A stretch of DNA of 64,000 bases, taken from positions 186,001-250,000 of the forward strand of contig NZ_JADWYM010000001.1 in NCBI RefSeq assembly GCF_022414535.1, in the 5' to 3' direction. Within the stretch, counting starts at the first letter, position 1, and every line of letters starts with the position of its first letter. Below are positions 54,501-62,815 of this stretch, piece after piece. The notes under the pieces are model-generated. The model was not told where the DNA came from. It saw only the letters and a program-made list of their open reading frames with translations, and ran no database searches. The position numbers and the translations under genes were made by a program. This DNA comes from Streptomyces sp. MUM 2J (GTDB lineage: Bacteria; Actinomycetota; Actinomycetes; Streptomycetales; Streptomycetaceae).

Positions 54501-55748
54501 GCGCGCGTGTTCGCCGAGGGCGCGGGCCCGCTTCGCGGCCTCCTCGGCGTGTCCCCCGTCCCGGTCCGCCTCGTCGCGGGCGGCCAGGGCCAGGGTGCCC
54601 TGCCGCCCTGCGGCGGCGGCCGCGTCCTCCACGCGGCGCCGCAGCCGGTCGAGTTCCGCTCCCTGCCGGTACGCGTCGCTCTCGCGCAGGCCCTCGACGG
54701 TCTCCTCCAGGGCGTGCGCGCGCCCCTCCTGTTCCTCGCGCAGTGCTTGCGCCGACTCTCGCCGGGCCAGGTCCTGTTCGAGTGCCTCGGCGCTGTGGCG
54801 GGCGACGCGGGTGAGGTTGTCCACATCGGTGGTCGCCGAGATCAGGGCGGCGGAGGCGGCGCGCAGGACCCGCCGCGCGTAGCCGCGCTGCCGGGACGCG
54901 ACGGTCTCGGCGGCCGCGACCTCGCCGTCGAGCCGTCCGAGGTGTTCCCGTTGGCGGTCCAACCGCTCGAACCCCTCGGCGAGTTCGGCGATCTCTCCCT
55001 CGCCCAAGGGGGGCAGTGCACGCGACAACAGGGTGGAGAGCAGGGAGGGGTCGAGCCGTTCGGACAGTTTGGGCTGGCGCAGTTGCAGCAGGGCGGACAG
55101 GAGCGACTCGTAGCGTTGCTCCCCCATGCCGGCGAAGAGTTCGCGTCGGACGGCCGTGCGATGGTCGGCGGCCGAGGCGTGCACGTCGCCGCGCTCGCCG
55201 AGGACCTCGGCGAGCGCGGCCCGGGTCAGGGGCTGTCCCGCCTCGTTGACGAGGAGGACGCCGTCGGGGTGGGCGATCCGGGTGCCGGTGGTGAAGTAGT
55301 CGGCGTGGACCGTGCTGGTGTGCACGCTCGCCTGCAGGCGCGCGCCGCAGCCGAACCACCGCTCGGTGCCGTCGTCGCCGACGCGGCGGAACTCCATCCA
55401 CACGTAGCCGACGCGGGTCTTGCCCGAGGCGCCCTCGCCCAGCAGGTTCCAGTGCATGGTGCGTTCCGAACCACCGAAGGTGGACAGCCGGTTGGGGCGG
55501 AGGCTCGCGTCGAAGAGGAAGGGCAGCAGCAGTTCCAGGGCCTTGGACTTGCCCGAGCCGTTCTGGCCGCGCAGCAGCAGACGGCCCTCGTGGAAGGTGA
55601 AGGTCTCGTCGTAGTACCGCCAGACGTTGAGGATGCCCGCGCGGTGCGGCTGCCAGCGGCCCGGGGCGGCGTCTCCCGCCGTCGCCCGTGCGTCCGCCCG
55701 GTCGGTGGGCTCCGGTCGCCGCGGGAGGGGAAGCTCCGTCACGCTCAC
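51591..55748 (-). CDS. jetC: JetC, SMC-like ATPase of type II Wadjet (TIGR02680), 1385 aa
   Basis: An MukB/SMC-type motor. The N-terminal head has Walker A GQNGSGKS at residues 61-68. Long Ala/Glu/Arg-rich coiled coils occupy about 290-560 and 780-1040, with a hinge-like globular segment between (APLWRLVTFRDEVPPAVRAAVEAALEASGLLDAWVSP ... LEVLMPEEDIPVPPDTVTRILAGI). The C-terminal head has signature LSGGEKA (about 1280) and Walker B PILLDEVFVGVD (about 1310). TIGR02680 proteins extrude plasmid DNA loops in Wadjet. The GTG start overlaps the JetB stop (GTGA). Confidence 0.95.
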   Translation of the reverse strand: MSVTELPLPRRPEPTDRADARATAGDAAPGRWQPHRAGILNVWRYYDETFTFHEGRLLLRGQNGSGKSKALELLLPFLFDASLRPNRLSTFGGSERTMHWNLLGEGASGKTRVGYVWMEFRRVGDDGTERWFGCGARLQASVHTSTVHADYFTTGTRIAHPDGVLLVNEAGQPLTRAALAEVLGERGDVHASAADHRTAVRRELFAGMGEQRYESLLSALLQLRQPKLSERLDPSLLSTLLSRALPPLGEGEIAELAEGFERLDRQREHLGRLDGEVAAAETVASRQRGYARRVLRAASAALISATTDVDNLTRVARHSAEALEQDLARRESAQALREEQEGRAHALEETVEGLRESDAYRQGAELDRLRRRVEDAAAAAGRQGTLALAARDEADRDGGHAEEAAKRARALGEHAREAADEALRSARAAGMESLRHEIGTALDADLAVTPHEGPGQEASDRRPGTSTIPRTVDGTGARQARRLLRGAVTARRQQVGLVTGAVDEHDRAVRDRGAAEDLLDQARTRLAEAIAGRDEASDAWDDALAAHAEHLLAWAEGCVELRIPDPAELMARAAAEAEVTALVEAAARPLEQEIGTAEAAARAARQDLVDERGRLEQKIRGLSGEGDLPPVPPPTRTTVRTATAGAPLWRLVTFRDEVPPAVRAAVEAALEASGLLDAWVSPYDGISLPGHDTRAEAGLAVATSGPSLLEVLMPEEDIPVPPDTVTRILAGIAYGATLPSGHPAAVSADGAWRLALATGTWSKPEPAHIGALARQRARHRLIGDLTDRIGGTNAALAALDDRLRTLHARRARLDADRGARPDHRPLDARRRDRDRAEAAVAARDDAVRDAAGRLARHEDEVTAALRTLSRLAAEHGLPTDRDRLRELSAQVDRFRDTADTWVDTHLTAATAADRAHRTAAQAERSRRSAGEQAEAAAAAEAEAAGLTARLEAAEATVGEDYRQIVARVAAARAELRGCREEAARAADLLLGLEGRIGELRATSAQDAELRERAVAARDGAAHRFRHLCRVGLAQDAGIAPEPDAGEGTRATLEAARATAAQWPGVPHAPRNLGDAATRLSEAVHEARRRVGARADLDLEPDDDIQLFTATLDGVRVGATGLLDTLTRERDRSRDDITGTERRLFDQILTGDIRRHLAARIRQAGELVDRMNGHLERVRTASNVAVQLVWDVRPDLPDTTRTARQLLLKDPGRVTESDRDALHAFFRTRIEEAKGSGTAASWEEQLGEVLDYTAWHRFTVRLDRANGTGWQPLTKKLHGALSGGEKAIALHLPLFAAVAAHYEAVPLAPRPILLDEVFVGVDTVNRGQVFALLTALDLDLVVTSDHEWCTYGELPGIAVHQLLTDGHDDAVTSARFVWTGSDLEAG

Positions 55749-57136
55749 CGATGTTCTCCTAACTCCGGGGCACGCCCGGAGGTCTCGCCGGGCCCTACGG
55801 CCCGCTCGTGCACGGGGGCGTCCGTCACGTCCGCGCGCGTCTCCTGCACAGGGGCGTCCACCGCGCCCGCCCCCGCCCCCCGCACGGGGGCGTCCCCCGC
55901 GTCCGCACCGGTCGTCTCGGTGAGGCGGTAGCGGTACGCGGCCGGGCGGGCGACGACACGGCCCCCGGCCGTGCGGGCGAGGCCGGTGTCCCGCAGGACC
56001 CGCACGGCGTCGTCGGACAGCCGGGCCGCACCGTCCTCGGACTGGTACGCCCTGGCCCAGCGCGGGAACCGGCGCAGCAGCTCCGCCCCGGCCTCGGCGA
56101 GTTGCTCGGGCAGCAATCCGGCGGGCGCGGCGCACAGCGGCTCCAGCAGGAGCAGGGCGGCGACCCGGGCGGTGGACGTGTCGTCGGGGAAGCGGACGTC
56201 GGTGGCGATGCCGTCCGGGTCCACGAGCAGGAATCCCTCGGCGCGTTCCTCCAGGAGGAAGCCGGCCTGCTCGACCGAGCGCCGCAGGATCTGCCGTCCG
56301 GTCAGCGAGGTGACGTACGCCAGCTCGTCCCCGGCGAGGTCGGTCCGGTAGAGCACGGGGTCGTCGAAGAGCCGGCGCAGTACCGAGTGGCGCAGCCTGA
56401 GATTGCGCTGGGCGTCCGTGGCGGCGGTCTCGCCGCGCGGCTCGTCGCCGGACGCACCGCCGTAGCGGCGCTCCCGCGTCAGCGCGGTGAGGAGTTCCCC
56501 GAACCGCGCGGGCACCTCGTCCGGGGGCACGGCGAGCCGGGAGGCGCCGACGGGCGCGGCGGGCAGCCGCATCAGCAGCGTGGTGTCGACGCGGTACAGG
56601 ACCTTGGCCTCGGCGGAGGCGACGTACGCATCGGTCGTCCCGTCCACCGCGCGCAGGACGTCGTACGACTCCAGGAGCTTGAGTATGTCGACGAAGGCCG
56701 TCCGCTCCGCCCGCTGGACGGGGTCGAACGCGGTCAGCGCCCCGTCGCCCGCGGTGGCCCGGACGACGCGGTCGGCGAGCATGCCGATGGTCGTCATCGG
56801 CAGCGACAGCAGCTCGGCCGCGGTCACGCACAGCAGCACGTACCGCCGGCGGTCGAACGGGGCCCGGCCGGCACGGGCCCTGCGAGCCGGGCGGGAGGCG
56901 TCGGGCTCGGCGCGGACCTTGGCGAGCCGGGCGTAGCCGCGGCGGGGCTCCACGACCAGGGTCCAGCCGCAGGTGTAGTCGAACCACCGGGCCAGGGGCT
57001 CGCGCCGGCGCCGCACCAGTTCGAAGCCGGCCGGGTCGGCGGCCTCGGTCAGCAGCGGGCGGGCCAGCAGGAGCCTGACGGCCCGCGCCACCTCTTCCCT
57101 CTCCGCAGCGGCCAGCTGGTTGGCGAGGGTGCTCAT
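55745..57136 (-). CDS. jetB: JetB, MukE-like subunit of type II Wadjet (TIGR02678/DUF2398), 463 aa
   Basis: Diagnostic stretches of the TIGR02678 family are REEVARAVRLLLARPLLT, RREPLARWFDYTCGWTLVVEPRRGYARLAKV, RRRYVLLCVTAAELLSLPMTTIGMLADRV and RRLFDDPVLYRTDLAGDELAYVTSLTGRQILRR. It forms the winged-helix KITE-type dimer that joins the kleisin to the SMC heads. The last 50 residues are a repetitive DAPVxE/G tail. Start and stop overlap both neighbours by 4 nt. Confidence 0.93.
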   Translation of the reverse strand: MSTLANQLAAAEREEVARAVRLLLARPLLTEAADPAGFELVRRRREPLARWFDYTCGWTLVVEPRRGYARLAKVRAEPDASRPARRARAGRAPFDRRRYVLLCVTAAELLSLPMTTIGMLADRVVRATAGDGALTAFDPVQRAERTAFVDILKLLESYDVLRAVDGTTDAYVASAEAKVLYRVDTTLLMRLPAAPVGASRLAVPPDEVPARFGELLTALTRERRYGGASGDEPRGETAATDAQRNLRLRHSVLRRLFDDPVLYRTDLAGDELAYVTSLTGRQILRRSVEQAGFLLEERAEGFLLVDPDGIATDVRFPDDTSTARVAALLLLEPLCAAPAGLLPEQLAEAGAELLRRFPRWARAYQSEDGAARLSDDAVRVLRDTGLARTAGGRVVARPAAYRYRLTETTGADAGDAPVRGAGAGAVDAPVQETRADVTDAPVHERAVGPGETSGRAPELGEHR

Positions 57137-58686
57137 CCGGCGGCCTCCCTGGGCGCGGCACGGAGGGCCGGGGCGGTGCTCGTTCCGCCGGCCGCCGTGA
57201 TGCGGACGACGTAGTCCGGTCCGGCCAGCGCGCCCTCGGCGGTGCGCAGGACGGCGGTGTCCCCGTCGGGGGGCGGGGACAGCACGATCTCCACCCGGCC
57301 GTCCCCCGTCACGGCGCGGCGCAGGCCGCCCGTGTCCGGCCGGGCGGTGAGGGCACGGCCCAGCAGGTCCAGCAGCCGGTCGAAGACCGCGGGGTCCAGC
57401 ACTCCGAAGGAGGACAGGCGCACGGGTCCGTCGGTCTCCAGCACCCGCCAGGCGCGCGCGAGTTCCGCCCGCTCGGCCCGGGCCCGCTCGGCGCGCTCCG
57501 CCCGGACGGCCGTGACGTCCCGCACTCTGGCCGTGCGGGTGAAGCGCTCCGTGCGTCCGCTGGTCCGCAACAGCGCCGACACCGCCACCGGCGGGGCGTC
57601 GGACCAGGAGCGGGACGACGGGATCAGCTCCGGATCGGGGTGGGCGAGGTGGGCGTGCCGCGCCGGGCCGAGGCCGAAGGCCGCCGACCACAGCCGGTGC
57701 AGGTCCTCCTCCCCGGGCGCCGCGGCGAACCAGCGCGCCAGTTCCCGGAAGTCCTGAACGGCGCTGGAGGATCGGCGCCGTGACTCGTTGATCCGCTCCA
57801 GGACTTGCAGGAGCGAGACGATGGCGCGCCGGGCGATGTCGTGCAGTTGCTCGATCCGGGGCCGTGCCCCGTCGTCCGGCAGGAACCACGCCCGCAGACC
57901 CGCCCAGCGTGCCCGCCTGCTCTCCAGCCAGGCGGCCGCGGGATCCGCACCCGCGACCGGGGGCAGCTCGGCCCCACGCAGCGCTCGCTCGCGCAGACCG
58001 GCGGCGCCCCGCTCCTCCACCCGGGCCACGGCGGCGCCGACCGCCTGCCCGCGCCGGTCGAGGTTGACCAGGAACTCCTGGAGGTAGGCGACGGTGGCGG
58101 CCTTCACCTCGCGGAAGACCTCCGGGTCCGCGCCCTCGGCCCGCAGGAGGCGTTGCAGTTCGCCGTTGAACGCCTTGGTGTTCTCCACCAGCGCGTCCAG
58201 GTGTCCCTCCAGCTCCCGGAGTGTCGTGTAGATACGGCGGTCGGCCGCGGCGGGCTCGCCGGACAGCAGGCACAACTCGTCGAGCCGGTCGGCGATCGCC
58301 TCCAGCACGGCGGTCTGCAGCGCACCCGTGGAGGCGAGCACCTCCAGCGCGTGCCGTACGCCCGCGAGCGCGGCCTCGCCGCGGCGGGTGAGGGAGTACT
58401 GCAGGTTGCGGCGCTCGTACTCCTCGGCGGTGCGGTAGTTCTCGGCGTGGTTGTGCACGACGTCCAGCAGTTCCCACTGCACGAGCCTCGCGAGCGCATC
58501 GTGCAGTTCGGCGTCCTCGACCGCCGCCACCCAGCCCGCCCCGCGCAGTCGCCGGCGTACCGCGTCGAGGCCCAGTGCCGTCTCCAGGTGCTCGCCGGCC
58601 GCGCCGAAGGCGTCCAGCACCGCCCCGTACAGGTCGGCCCTCTCCCCCGTCGTGAAACGGAACATCTCCGGTGGAACCCTGCGCAC
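57133..58686 (-). CDS. jetA: JetA, kleisin subunit of type II Wadjet (TIGR02677/DUF2397), 517 aa
   Basis: Matches the DUF2397/TIGR02677 family: MFRFTTGERADLYGAVLDAFGAAGEHLETALGLDAVRRRL, then VQWELLDVVHNHAENYRTAEEYERRNLQYSLTRRGEAAL, and a middle region with HDIARRAIVSLLQVLERINESRRRSSSAVQDFRELARWF. The family is the MukF-like kleisin that bridges the JetC heads. The GTG at 58686 is the apparent start, with a GGGGGAGGGG tract upstream. It is the first gene of the jetABCD operon. Confidence 0.93.
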   Translation of the reverse strand: MRRVPPEMFRFTTGERADLYGAVLDAFGAAGEHLETALGLDAVRRRLRGAGWVAAVEDAELHDALARLVQWELLDVVHNHAENYRTAEEYERRNLQYSLTRRGEAALAGVRHALEVLASTGALQTAVLEAIADRLDELCLLSGEPAAADRRIYTTLRELEGHLDALVENTKAFNGELQRLLRAEGADPEVFREVKAATVAYLQEFLVNLDRRGQAVGAAVARVEERGAAGLRERALRGAELPPVAGADPAAAWLESRRARWAGLRAWFLPDDGARPRIEQLHDIARRAIVSLLQVLERINESRRRSSSAVQDFRELARWFAAAPGEEDLHRLWSAAFGLGPARHAHLAHPDPELIPSSRSWSDAPPVAVSALLRTSGRTERFTRTARVRDVTAVRAERAERARAERAELARAWRVLETDGPVRLSSFGVLDPAVFDRLLDLLGRALTARPDTGGLRRAVTGDGRVEIVLSPPPDGDTAVLRTAEGALAGPDYVVRITAAGGTSTAPALRAAPREAAG

Positions 58687-59234
58687 GCCCGTCGCCCCTC
58701 CCCCGCCGCTCCGGCGGCATCCCGGGCTCCACCGTAAACGGCGGAAGCGGCATCACGGGACCGTGTCCCGGAAGCGGGGTGTGCACCCCGGTCTGCGGAT
58801 CACACGGCTCTGCCGCCGGACCCGTCGCCCGGCCCGCCGGCGAGGAGCTGCGCAGCAGGTTCCGCCCGCCCGGTGCCCGGCCGAGGTCGGGATGTCCCAC
58901 GCGGCACGCTCGGAGAGCGTCTTGCTCCTGGTGTGCGCGGTGGCACCGGGTCTGACAGCCGGCGCTCCGCCGGCCCGCGCGCAGGGTGTTCTCCGCCCCC
59001 GCGCGGAGAACCCGCCGTGAAAGCGGGCGCACGCCCCGTGACCGGATGCAGTGACACTCCGCGACGACGAAGGAACGATCCGGTTCCGCAGGCGGACCGC
59101 CCCCATCGAATCCGATTTCTTACATTTTGAGGGGGTAGATCCTTCATAGGAATCGGTCCGAGCTGGCGCGCCTGGCACGCATCACACACAGAGCATCAGC
59201 CGCCGCTCACACACCGCGCGCGGCAGGAGGGGCG
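58687..59234. other. 548-bp divergent region between the Wadjet operon and NfeD gene
   Basis: No gene is supported. It must hold promoters for both directions. It contains two small hairpins in the Wadjet leader (CGGGA/TCCCG at 58756-58770 and CGGGGTG/CACCCCG at 58775-58790). A 9-bp-arm hairpin (GTTCTCCGC/GCGGAGAAC) lies at 58988-59011, followed by CCCGC/GCGGG. The AT-richer stretch 59105-59150 is a plausible plus-strand promoter. Confidence 0.5.
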
Positions 59235-59666
59235 ATGGACTACTGGCTGATCTGGCTCATCGTCGCCGCCGTGCTGGCCGTGGCGGAGATCTTCACGCTC
59301 ACCGCCGCGCTGGGACTTCTGGGCGGAGCCGCACTGCTCACGGCGGGTTTCGCTGCGGCCGGGCTACCGGCGCCCCTCCAGTTCCTCGTGTTCACGGTCG
59401 TCTCCGCCGGCGCCGTGCTGTTCGTCCGACCGGTCGTGCTGCGCCGCACCATGCGGCCTCCGACGGCGCGGTTCGGCGTGGAGGCGCTGGTCGGCAAGAG
59501 CGCCTACGTGGTGACGGAGGTGACGGGGACGAGCGGCAGGGTCCGCATCGGCGGCGAGGAATGGACAGCCCGCGCCTACGACGAGGCGCTGGTGATTCCT
59601 CCCGGAGCAACGGTCGACGTCATAGAGATCAGTGGGGCCACCGCCCTCGTGTACCCCCGGGAGTGA
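59235..59666 (+). CDS. NfeD family membrane protein (143 aa)
   Basis: Two to three hydrophobic segments (WLIWLIVAAVLAVAEIFTL, LGLLGGAALLTAGFAAAGL, FLVFTVVSAGAVLFV) precede a C-terminal OB-fold of the NfeD type (VEALVGKSAYVVTEVTGTSGRVRIGGEEWTARAYDEALVIPPGATVDVIEISGATALV). NfeD proteins partner SPFH/stomatin proteins in membrane microdomains; the SPFH gene follows 3 bp downstream. AGGAGGGG precedes the ATG. Confidence 0.92.
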   Translation: MDYWLIWLIVAAVLAVAEIFTLTAALGLLGGAALLTAGFAAAGLPAPLQFLVFTVVSAGAVLFVRPVVLRRTMRPPTARFGVEALVGKSAYVVTEVTGTSGRVRIGGEEWTARAYDEALVIPPGATVDVIEISGATALVYPRE

Positions 59667-59669
59667 ACC

Positions 59670-60716
59670 ATGGAATTCTCGGCCGTCCTCGTCGCCGCCC
59701 TGATCGTGGCGCTCCTCGCGGTCTTCACCGTGCTGCGGGCGGTACGCATCGTGCCCCAGGCCCGCGCCCGCAACGTCGAACGGCTCGGCCGCTACCACCG
59801 CACCCTGACCCCGGGCCTCAACGTCGTCATCCCCTACATCGACCGCGTCTATCCGGTGATCGACCTGCGAGAACAGGTCGTGTCGTTCAGACCGCAACCG
59901 GTGATCACGGAGGACAACCTGGTCGTGGAGATCGACTCGGTCCTGTACTTCCAGGTGACCGACCCACGGGCCGCCGCCTACGAGATCGCGAGCTACCTGC
60001 AGGCGGTCGAGCAGCTGACCGTCACCACGTTGCGCAACGTGGTGGGCTCGATGGACCTGGAGAAGGCTCTCACCTCACGTGACTCCATCAACACCCAGCT
60101 CCGCGGTGTGCTCGACGAGGCCACCGGCAAGTGGGGGCTGAGGGTCAACCGGGTCGAGATCAAGGCCATCGACCCCCCGCAGTCGATCAAGGACGCGATG
60201 GAGAAGCAGATGCGGGCCGAACGGGACAAGCGAGCCGCGATCCTCGGGGCGGAGGGGCAGCGCCAGTCGCAGGTTCTCACCGCCGAAGGTGACAAGCAGG
60301 CCGCCGTCCTGCGCGCGGAGGGCAACCGCACGGCGGCGATCCTCACCGCCGAGGGACAGTCCCGGGCCATCGACGAGGTCTTCCAGGCCGTGCACCGCAA
60401 CGACCCCGATCCCAAACTCCTCGCCTACCAGTACATGCAGATGCTGCCCCAGCTCGCCCAGGGCCCGGGCAACACCTTCTGGGTGATCCCCAGCGAGGTC
60501 ACCTCCGCGCTCGACGGCGTGTCCCGCGCGTTCAGCGAGGTCCTGCCCCAGTCGCCGGCCACCCGCCGGGAGACCCCGCGCGACAAGGCCGTCCAAGCCG
60601 CCGACGACGACGCGGCGCGGGCCGCGGAGGCGGCCGCCGAGGCCGTCGCCGACGCCGCCGCGGCCGACGAAGCCTCCGGCACCGTCGCAGGCGGCCCCCG
60701 CGCCGACGAGGGATGA
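59670..60716 (+). CDS. SPFH/Band 7 (stomatin-like) protein (348 aa)
   Basis: A single N-terminal membrane anchor (VLVAALIVALLAVFTVLRAV) precedes the SPFH domain (ARNVERLGRYHRTLTPGLNVVIPYIDRVYPVIDLREQVV ... TTLRNVVGSMDLEKALTSRDSINTQLRGVLDEATGKWGLRVNRVEIKAIDPP). An Ala/Glu-rich coiled coil (AERDKRAAILGAEGQRQSQVLTAEGDKQAAVLRAEG) and an Ala/Asp-rich tail end the chain. It probably forms oligomeric membrane scaffolds with NfeD. Confidence 0.93.
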   Translation: MEFSAVLVAALIVALLAVFTVLRAVRIVPQARARNVERLGRYHRTLTPGLNVVIPYIDRVYPVIDLREQVVSFRPQPVITEDNLVVEIDSVLYFQVTDPRAAAYEIASYLQAVEQLTVTTLRNVVGSMDLEKALTSRDSINTQLRGVLDEATGKWGLRVNRVEIKAIDPPQSIKDAMEKQMRAERDKRAAILGAEGQRQSQVLTAEGDKQAAVLRAEGNRTAAILTAEGQSRAIDEVFQAVHRNDPDPKLLAYQYMQMLPQLAQGPGNTFWVIPSEVTSALDGVSRAFSEVLPQSPATRRETPRDKAVQAADDDAARAAEAAAEAVADAAAADEASGTVAGGPRADEG

Positions 60717-60734
60717 ACCGCGCAGACCCGGCGC

Positions 60735-60926
60735 CTACCGCGCCGCGAAGCCCACGAATGCCGCCCAAGCGGCGGGCCCGACGGGGATGAAGGGTTGATC
60801 GACGCCCTTGGAGTCCCGCACGCAAACAACGTGCGGGAGCACAGCGACTTCGACGCACTGGCCGCCCTCACCACTGCTGTAGCTGCTCGTGCGCCACGCA
60901 ACGACTTCATCGACGTCGATGTTCAT
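60735..60926 (-). CDS. DUF397 domain protein (63 aa)
   Basis: The signature WRTSSYSSGEGGQCVEVA, then VCVRDSKGVDQPFIPVGPAAWAAFVGF, is the complete DUF397 domain. In Streptomyces these small proteins are encoded beside a DUF5753-type XRE regulator and are believed to act with it in developmental or antibiotic control. The ATG overlaps the stop of the XRE gene (ATGA). Confidence 0.93.
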   Translation of the reverse strand: MNIDVDEVVAWRTSSYSSGEGGQCVEVAVLPHVVCVRDSKGVDQPFIPVGPAAWAAFVGFAAR

Positions 60927-61795
60927 GCCTCTCCCAGCAGTTCCTCAATGAGCGCCAACGACTCACGGGGCGTGAGAGCTTGTGCCCTTAGCAGACCGTA
61001 CTGCTCCTCAAGCTCGCGGACAGTGCCCCGGTCCGTGTAGAGGCGGCTGTGCTTGTAGGCCTCCACGTAGGCGATCCTCCGCGCATCCTGCGTCTCGATC
61101 AAGGTGAAGGGACCAGCCAGACCGGCGTGCTCATCACGCGCATTCGGCATGACCTGGATCTCGACGTTGCGCCGCTGCCCGCACAGCAGGAGTTGCTCCA
61201 GTTGTCCGCGCATCACGTAGGTGCCGCCCAAAGGCCGTGTGAGCACGGACTGTTCGATGACGAAGCTGAGGGTCGGCATGGGCAGACGGCTGAAGATCCT
61301 CTGCCTCGCAAGACGTGCGGCGACCCGCTCCTCGATCGTCTCATCGCTCAACAGCGGCCGCCGCATCGTGAACACGGCCCGCGCATACTCCTCCGTCTGC
61401 AACAGCCCGTTGATGAGGTGCGTGTCGTAGACGTGCAACTCGACCGCCTCCCCCTCCAGCCGCGCCGCGTCCCGGAAGAACGCCGGATACTGGGCCCGAG
61501 CCACCTCCTCCTTCATCTCCCGGAGGACCCCGCCCGCGTCCAGCACCTCGTCGGCCTGGTCGATGAACCTCGGTGGCGGCACCCGGCGCCCCTGCTCGTA
61601 CGCGGCGATGGTGGAGACCGAGTATCCCGTCAGGGAGCCGAACTCGGACCGCTCCAGGCCCGTCCGCACCCGGAACCGCTTCAACTGGCGCCCGAAGACC
61701 CGCAGGACACCGGAGCCGGCGTCCGGTTCCGGCCGCAGCTCGTCCCCGTCGCCGCTCTCGGACGTCTCGTCCACGCGTCCCGTCGGCTCACTCAT
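60923..61795 (-). CDS. XRE family regulator with DUF5753 domain (290 aa)
   Basis: The N-terminal Cro/XRE helix-turn-helix (VFGRQLKRFRVRTGLERSEFGSLTGYSVSTIAAYEQGRRVPPPRFIDQAD, about residues 28-80) is followed by a DUF5753 domain (FFRDAARLEGEAVELHVYDTHLINGLLQTEEYARAVF ... RRNVEIQVMP ... GPFTLIE). This is the WhiJ-like layout. GGGGGAGG precedes the ATG at 61795. It is transcribed divergently from the ATPase gene, completing the usual regulator/DUF397/ATPase triad. Confidence 0.93.
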   Translation of the reverse strand: MSEPTGRVDETSESGDGDELRPEPDAGSGVLRVFGRQLKRFRVRTGLERSEFGSLTGYSVSTIAAYEQGRRVPPPRFIDQADEVLDAGGVLREMKEEVARAQYPAFFRDAARLEGEAVELHVYDTHLINGLLQTEEYARAVFTMRRPLLSDETIEERVAARLARQRIFSRLPMPTLSFVIEQSVLTRPLGGTYVMRGQLEQLLLCGQRRNVEIQVMPNARDEHAGLAGPFTLIETQDARRIAYVEAYKHSRLYTDRGTVRELEEQYGLLRAQALTPRESLALIEELLGEA

Positions 61796-61942
61796 CCCCG
61801 TACCACCTCCCCCGGTCAACGCGTCCCCGCGCCGACCGTCACACTCCGTACCGCCTACACCCGCGTACCGCACGCCTACAGCAACTCTCCGTGTGCGCGC
61901 CATATCTGGTCACGCTAGGACGACACCGACAGCGTGGACCCC

Positions 61943-62446
61943 ATGAACAGCCGAACTTCCCCCGCACGGCGACCCGACGAAGCCCGGGCCGAAGCCGGGG
62001 ACGCATCCATGGTCAGGACCGGGGCCGGTGCCGCCCGCCCCCGTGCCGAGTTCGCGATGGCCTTCACCTCCTCCCCGCGCGGAGCGCGTCTGGCCCGCAG
62101 GCTGGTCTCCCACCGCCTCGATGCGTGGGGGCACCCGTACGGCAGCCGCGTCAACGACACCCTCACCCTGATCGCCGCCGAGTTGACCGCCAACGCCGTA
62201 CGGCACGGGCACGTCGCCGGACGGGACTTCCGCCTCCGGCTCACCCGTGGCACCACCACCCTGCGCGTCGAGGTCACCGACGCCCGGGCCGAAGGCGTCC
62301 CCCTGCTCTCCGACCGGGAACCGCCCGGCGACGCGGAGTCCGGCCGGGGGCTGCTGATCGTCACGGAACTGGCGACCCGCTGGGAGGTCACCCCCCGCGT
62401 GGGCGCCCCGGGCAAGGTGGTCTGGGCGGAACTGCGTGTGACGTGA
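61943..62446 (+). CDS. ATP-binding regulator, GHKL anti-sigma-like (167 aa)
   Basis: A single HATPase_c domain: VNDTLTLIAAELTANAVRHG (N-box with the Mg-binding Asn), LRVEVTDARAEGVPLL (G1-like DAR in place of DxG), GRGLLIVTELATRWEV (G2). It is the RsbW/SpoIIAB-like type common in Streptomyces beside XRE/DUF397 genes. Phosphorylation or sequestration of a partner is inferred. The ATG at 61943 is chosen; a GTG at 61934 is also possible. Confidence 0.85.
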   Translation: MNSRTSPARRPDEARAEAGDASMVRTGAGAARPRAEFAMAFTSSPRGARLARRLVSHRLDAWGHPYGSRVNDTLTLIAAELTANAVRHGHVAGRDFRLRLTRGTTTLRVEVTDARAEGVPLLSDREPPGDAESGRGLLIVTELATRWEVTPRVGAPGKVVWAELRVT

Positions 62447-62543
62447 GCCAGGAAATCGGAAAACCATCAGGTCACAGGGCGTTTTGTGAAGGCCCCGGAA
62501 TCGTCGTGCACTCCGCATGATGTGTCGGCGGGATGACGCGCAA

Positions 62544-62583
62544 CTGAACGCTGCGGGGTAAACCCCGAGTTCAGGACGTTTTT
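62544..62583 (+). terminator. rho-independent terminator after the ATPase gene
   Basis: Outer arms CTGAAC/GTTCAG and inner arms CGGGG/CCCCG around a TAAA loop are followed within 5 nt by TTTTT. This is one of the few classical U-tract terminators in the window. Confidence 0.85.
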
Positions 62584-62584
62584 C

Positions 62585-62815
62585 ACACGCCTTTCCAGCC
62601 AGGCGCCGCAAGTCGGCGGGCGCCAACAAATGCCGATGGGTCCTGTCCCGCACTTCGAGCACCGGCTGCTCTTGTCCGCGCCCTATCAACACCAGGGTCG
62701 GCACCACGCCATGTGCCCGGAACTCGATGTGGTTGCGCTCACCCTCCGGCATGCAGCCGAGCACCGACACGATCAAGCCGTACACCTCGCCGTCCGGGGC
62801 GATCTCCCCGCCCAC
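62585..62815 (-). pseudogene. possible remnant of a small hypothetical gene
   Basis: From a GTG at 62815 with AGGGGGTC upstream, the frame reads plausibly as protein (GGEIAPDGEVYGLIVSVLGC, then ERNHIEFRAHGVVPTLVLIG and HRHLLAPADLRRLAGKACE). It has no stop before running into the terminator and antisense through the ATPase gene. Either the true end was lost by frameshift or deletion, or the frame is accidental. The 3' limit given is arbitrary. Confidence 0.25.

Noticed and set aside
58753..59189. Small ORFs on both strands between the jet operon and NfeD
   Set aside because: They overlap each other, have poor starts and read as Arg-rich noncoding frames.
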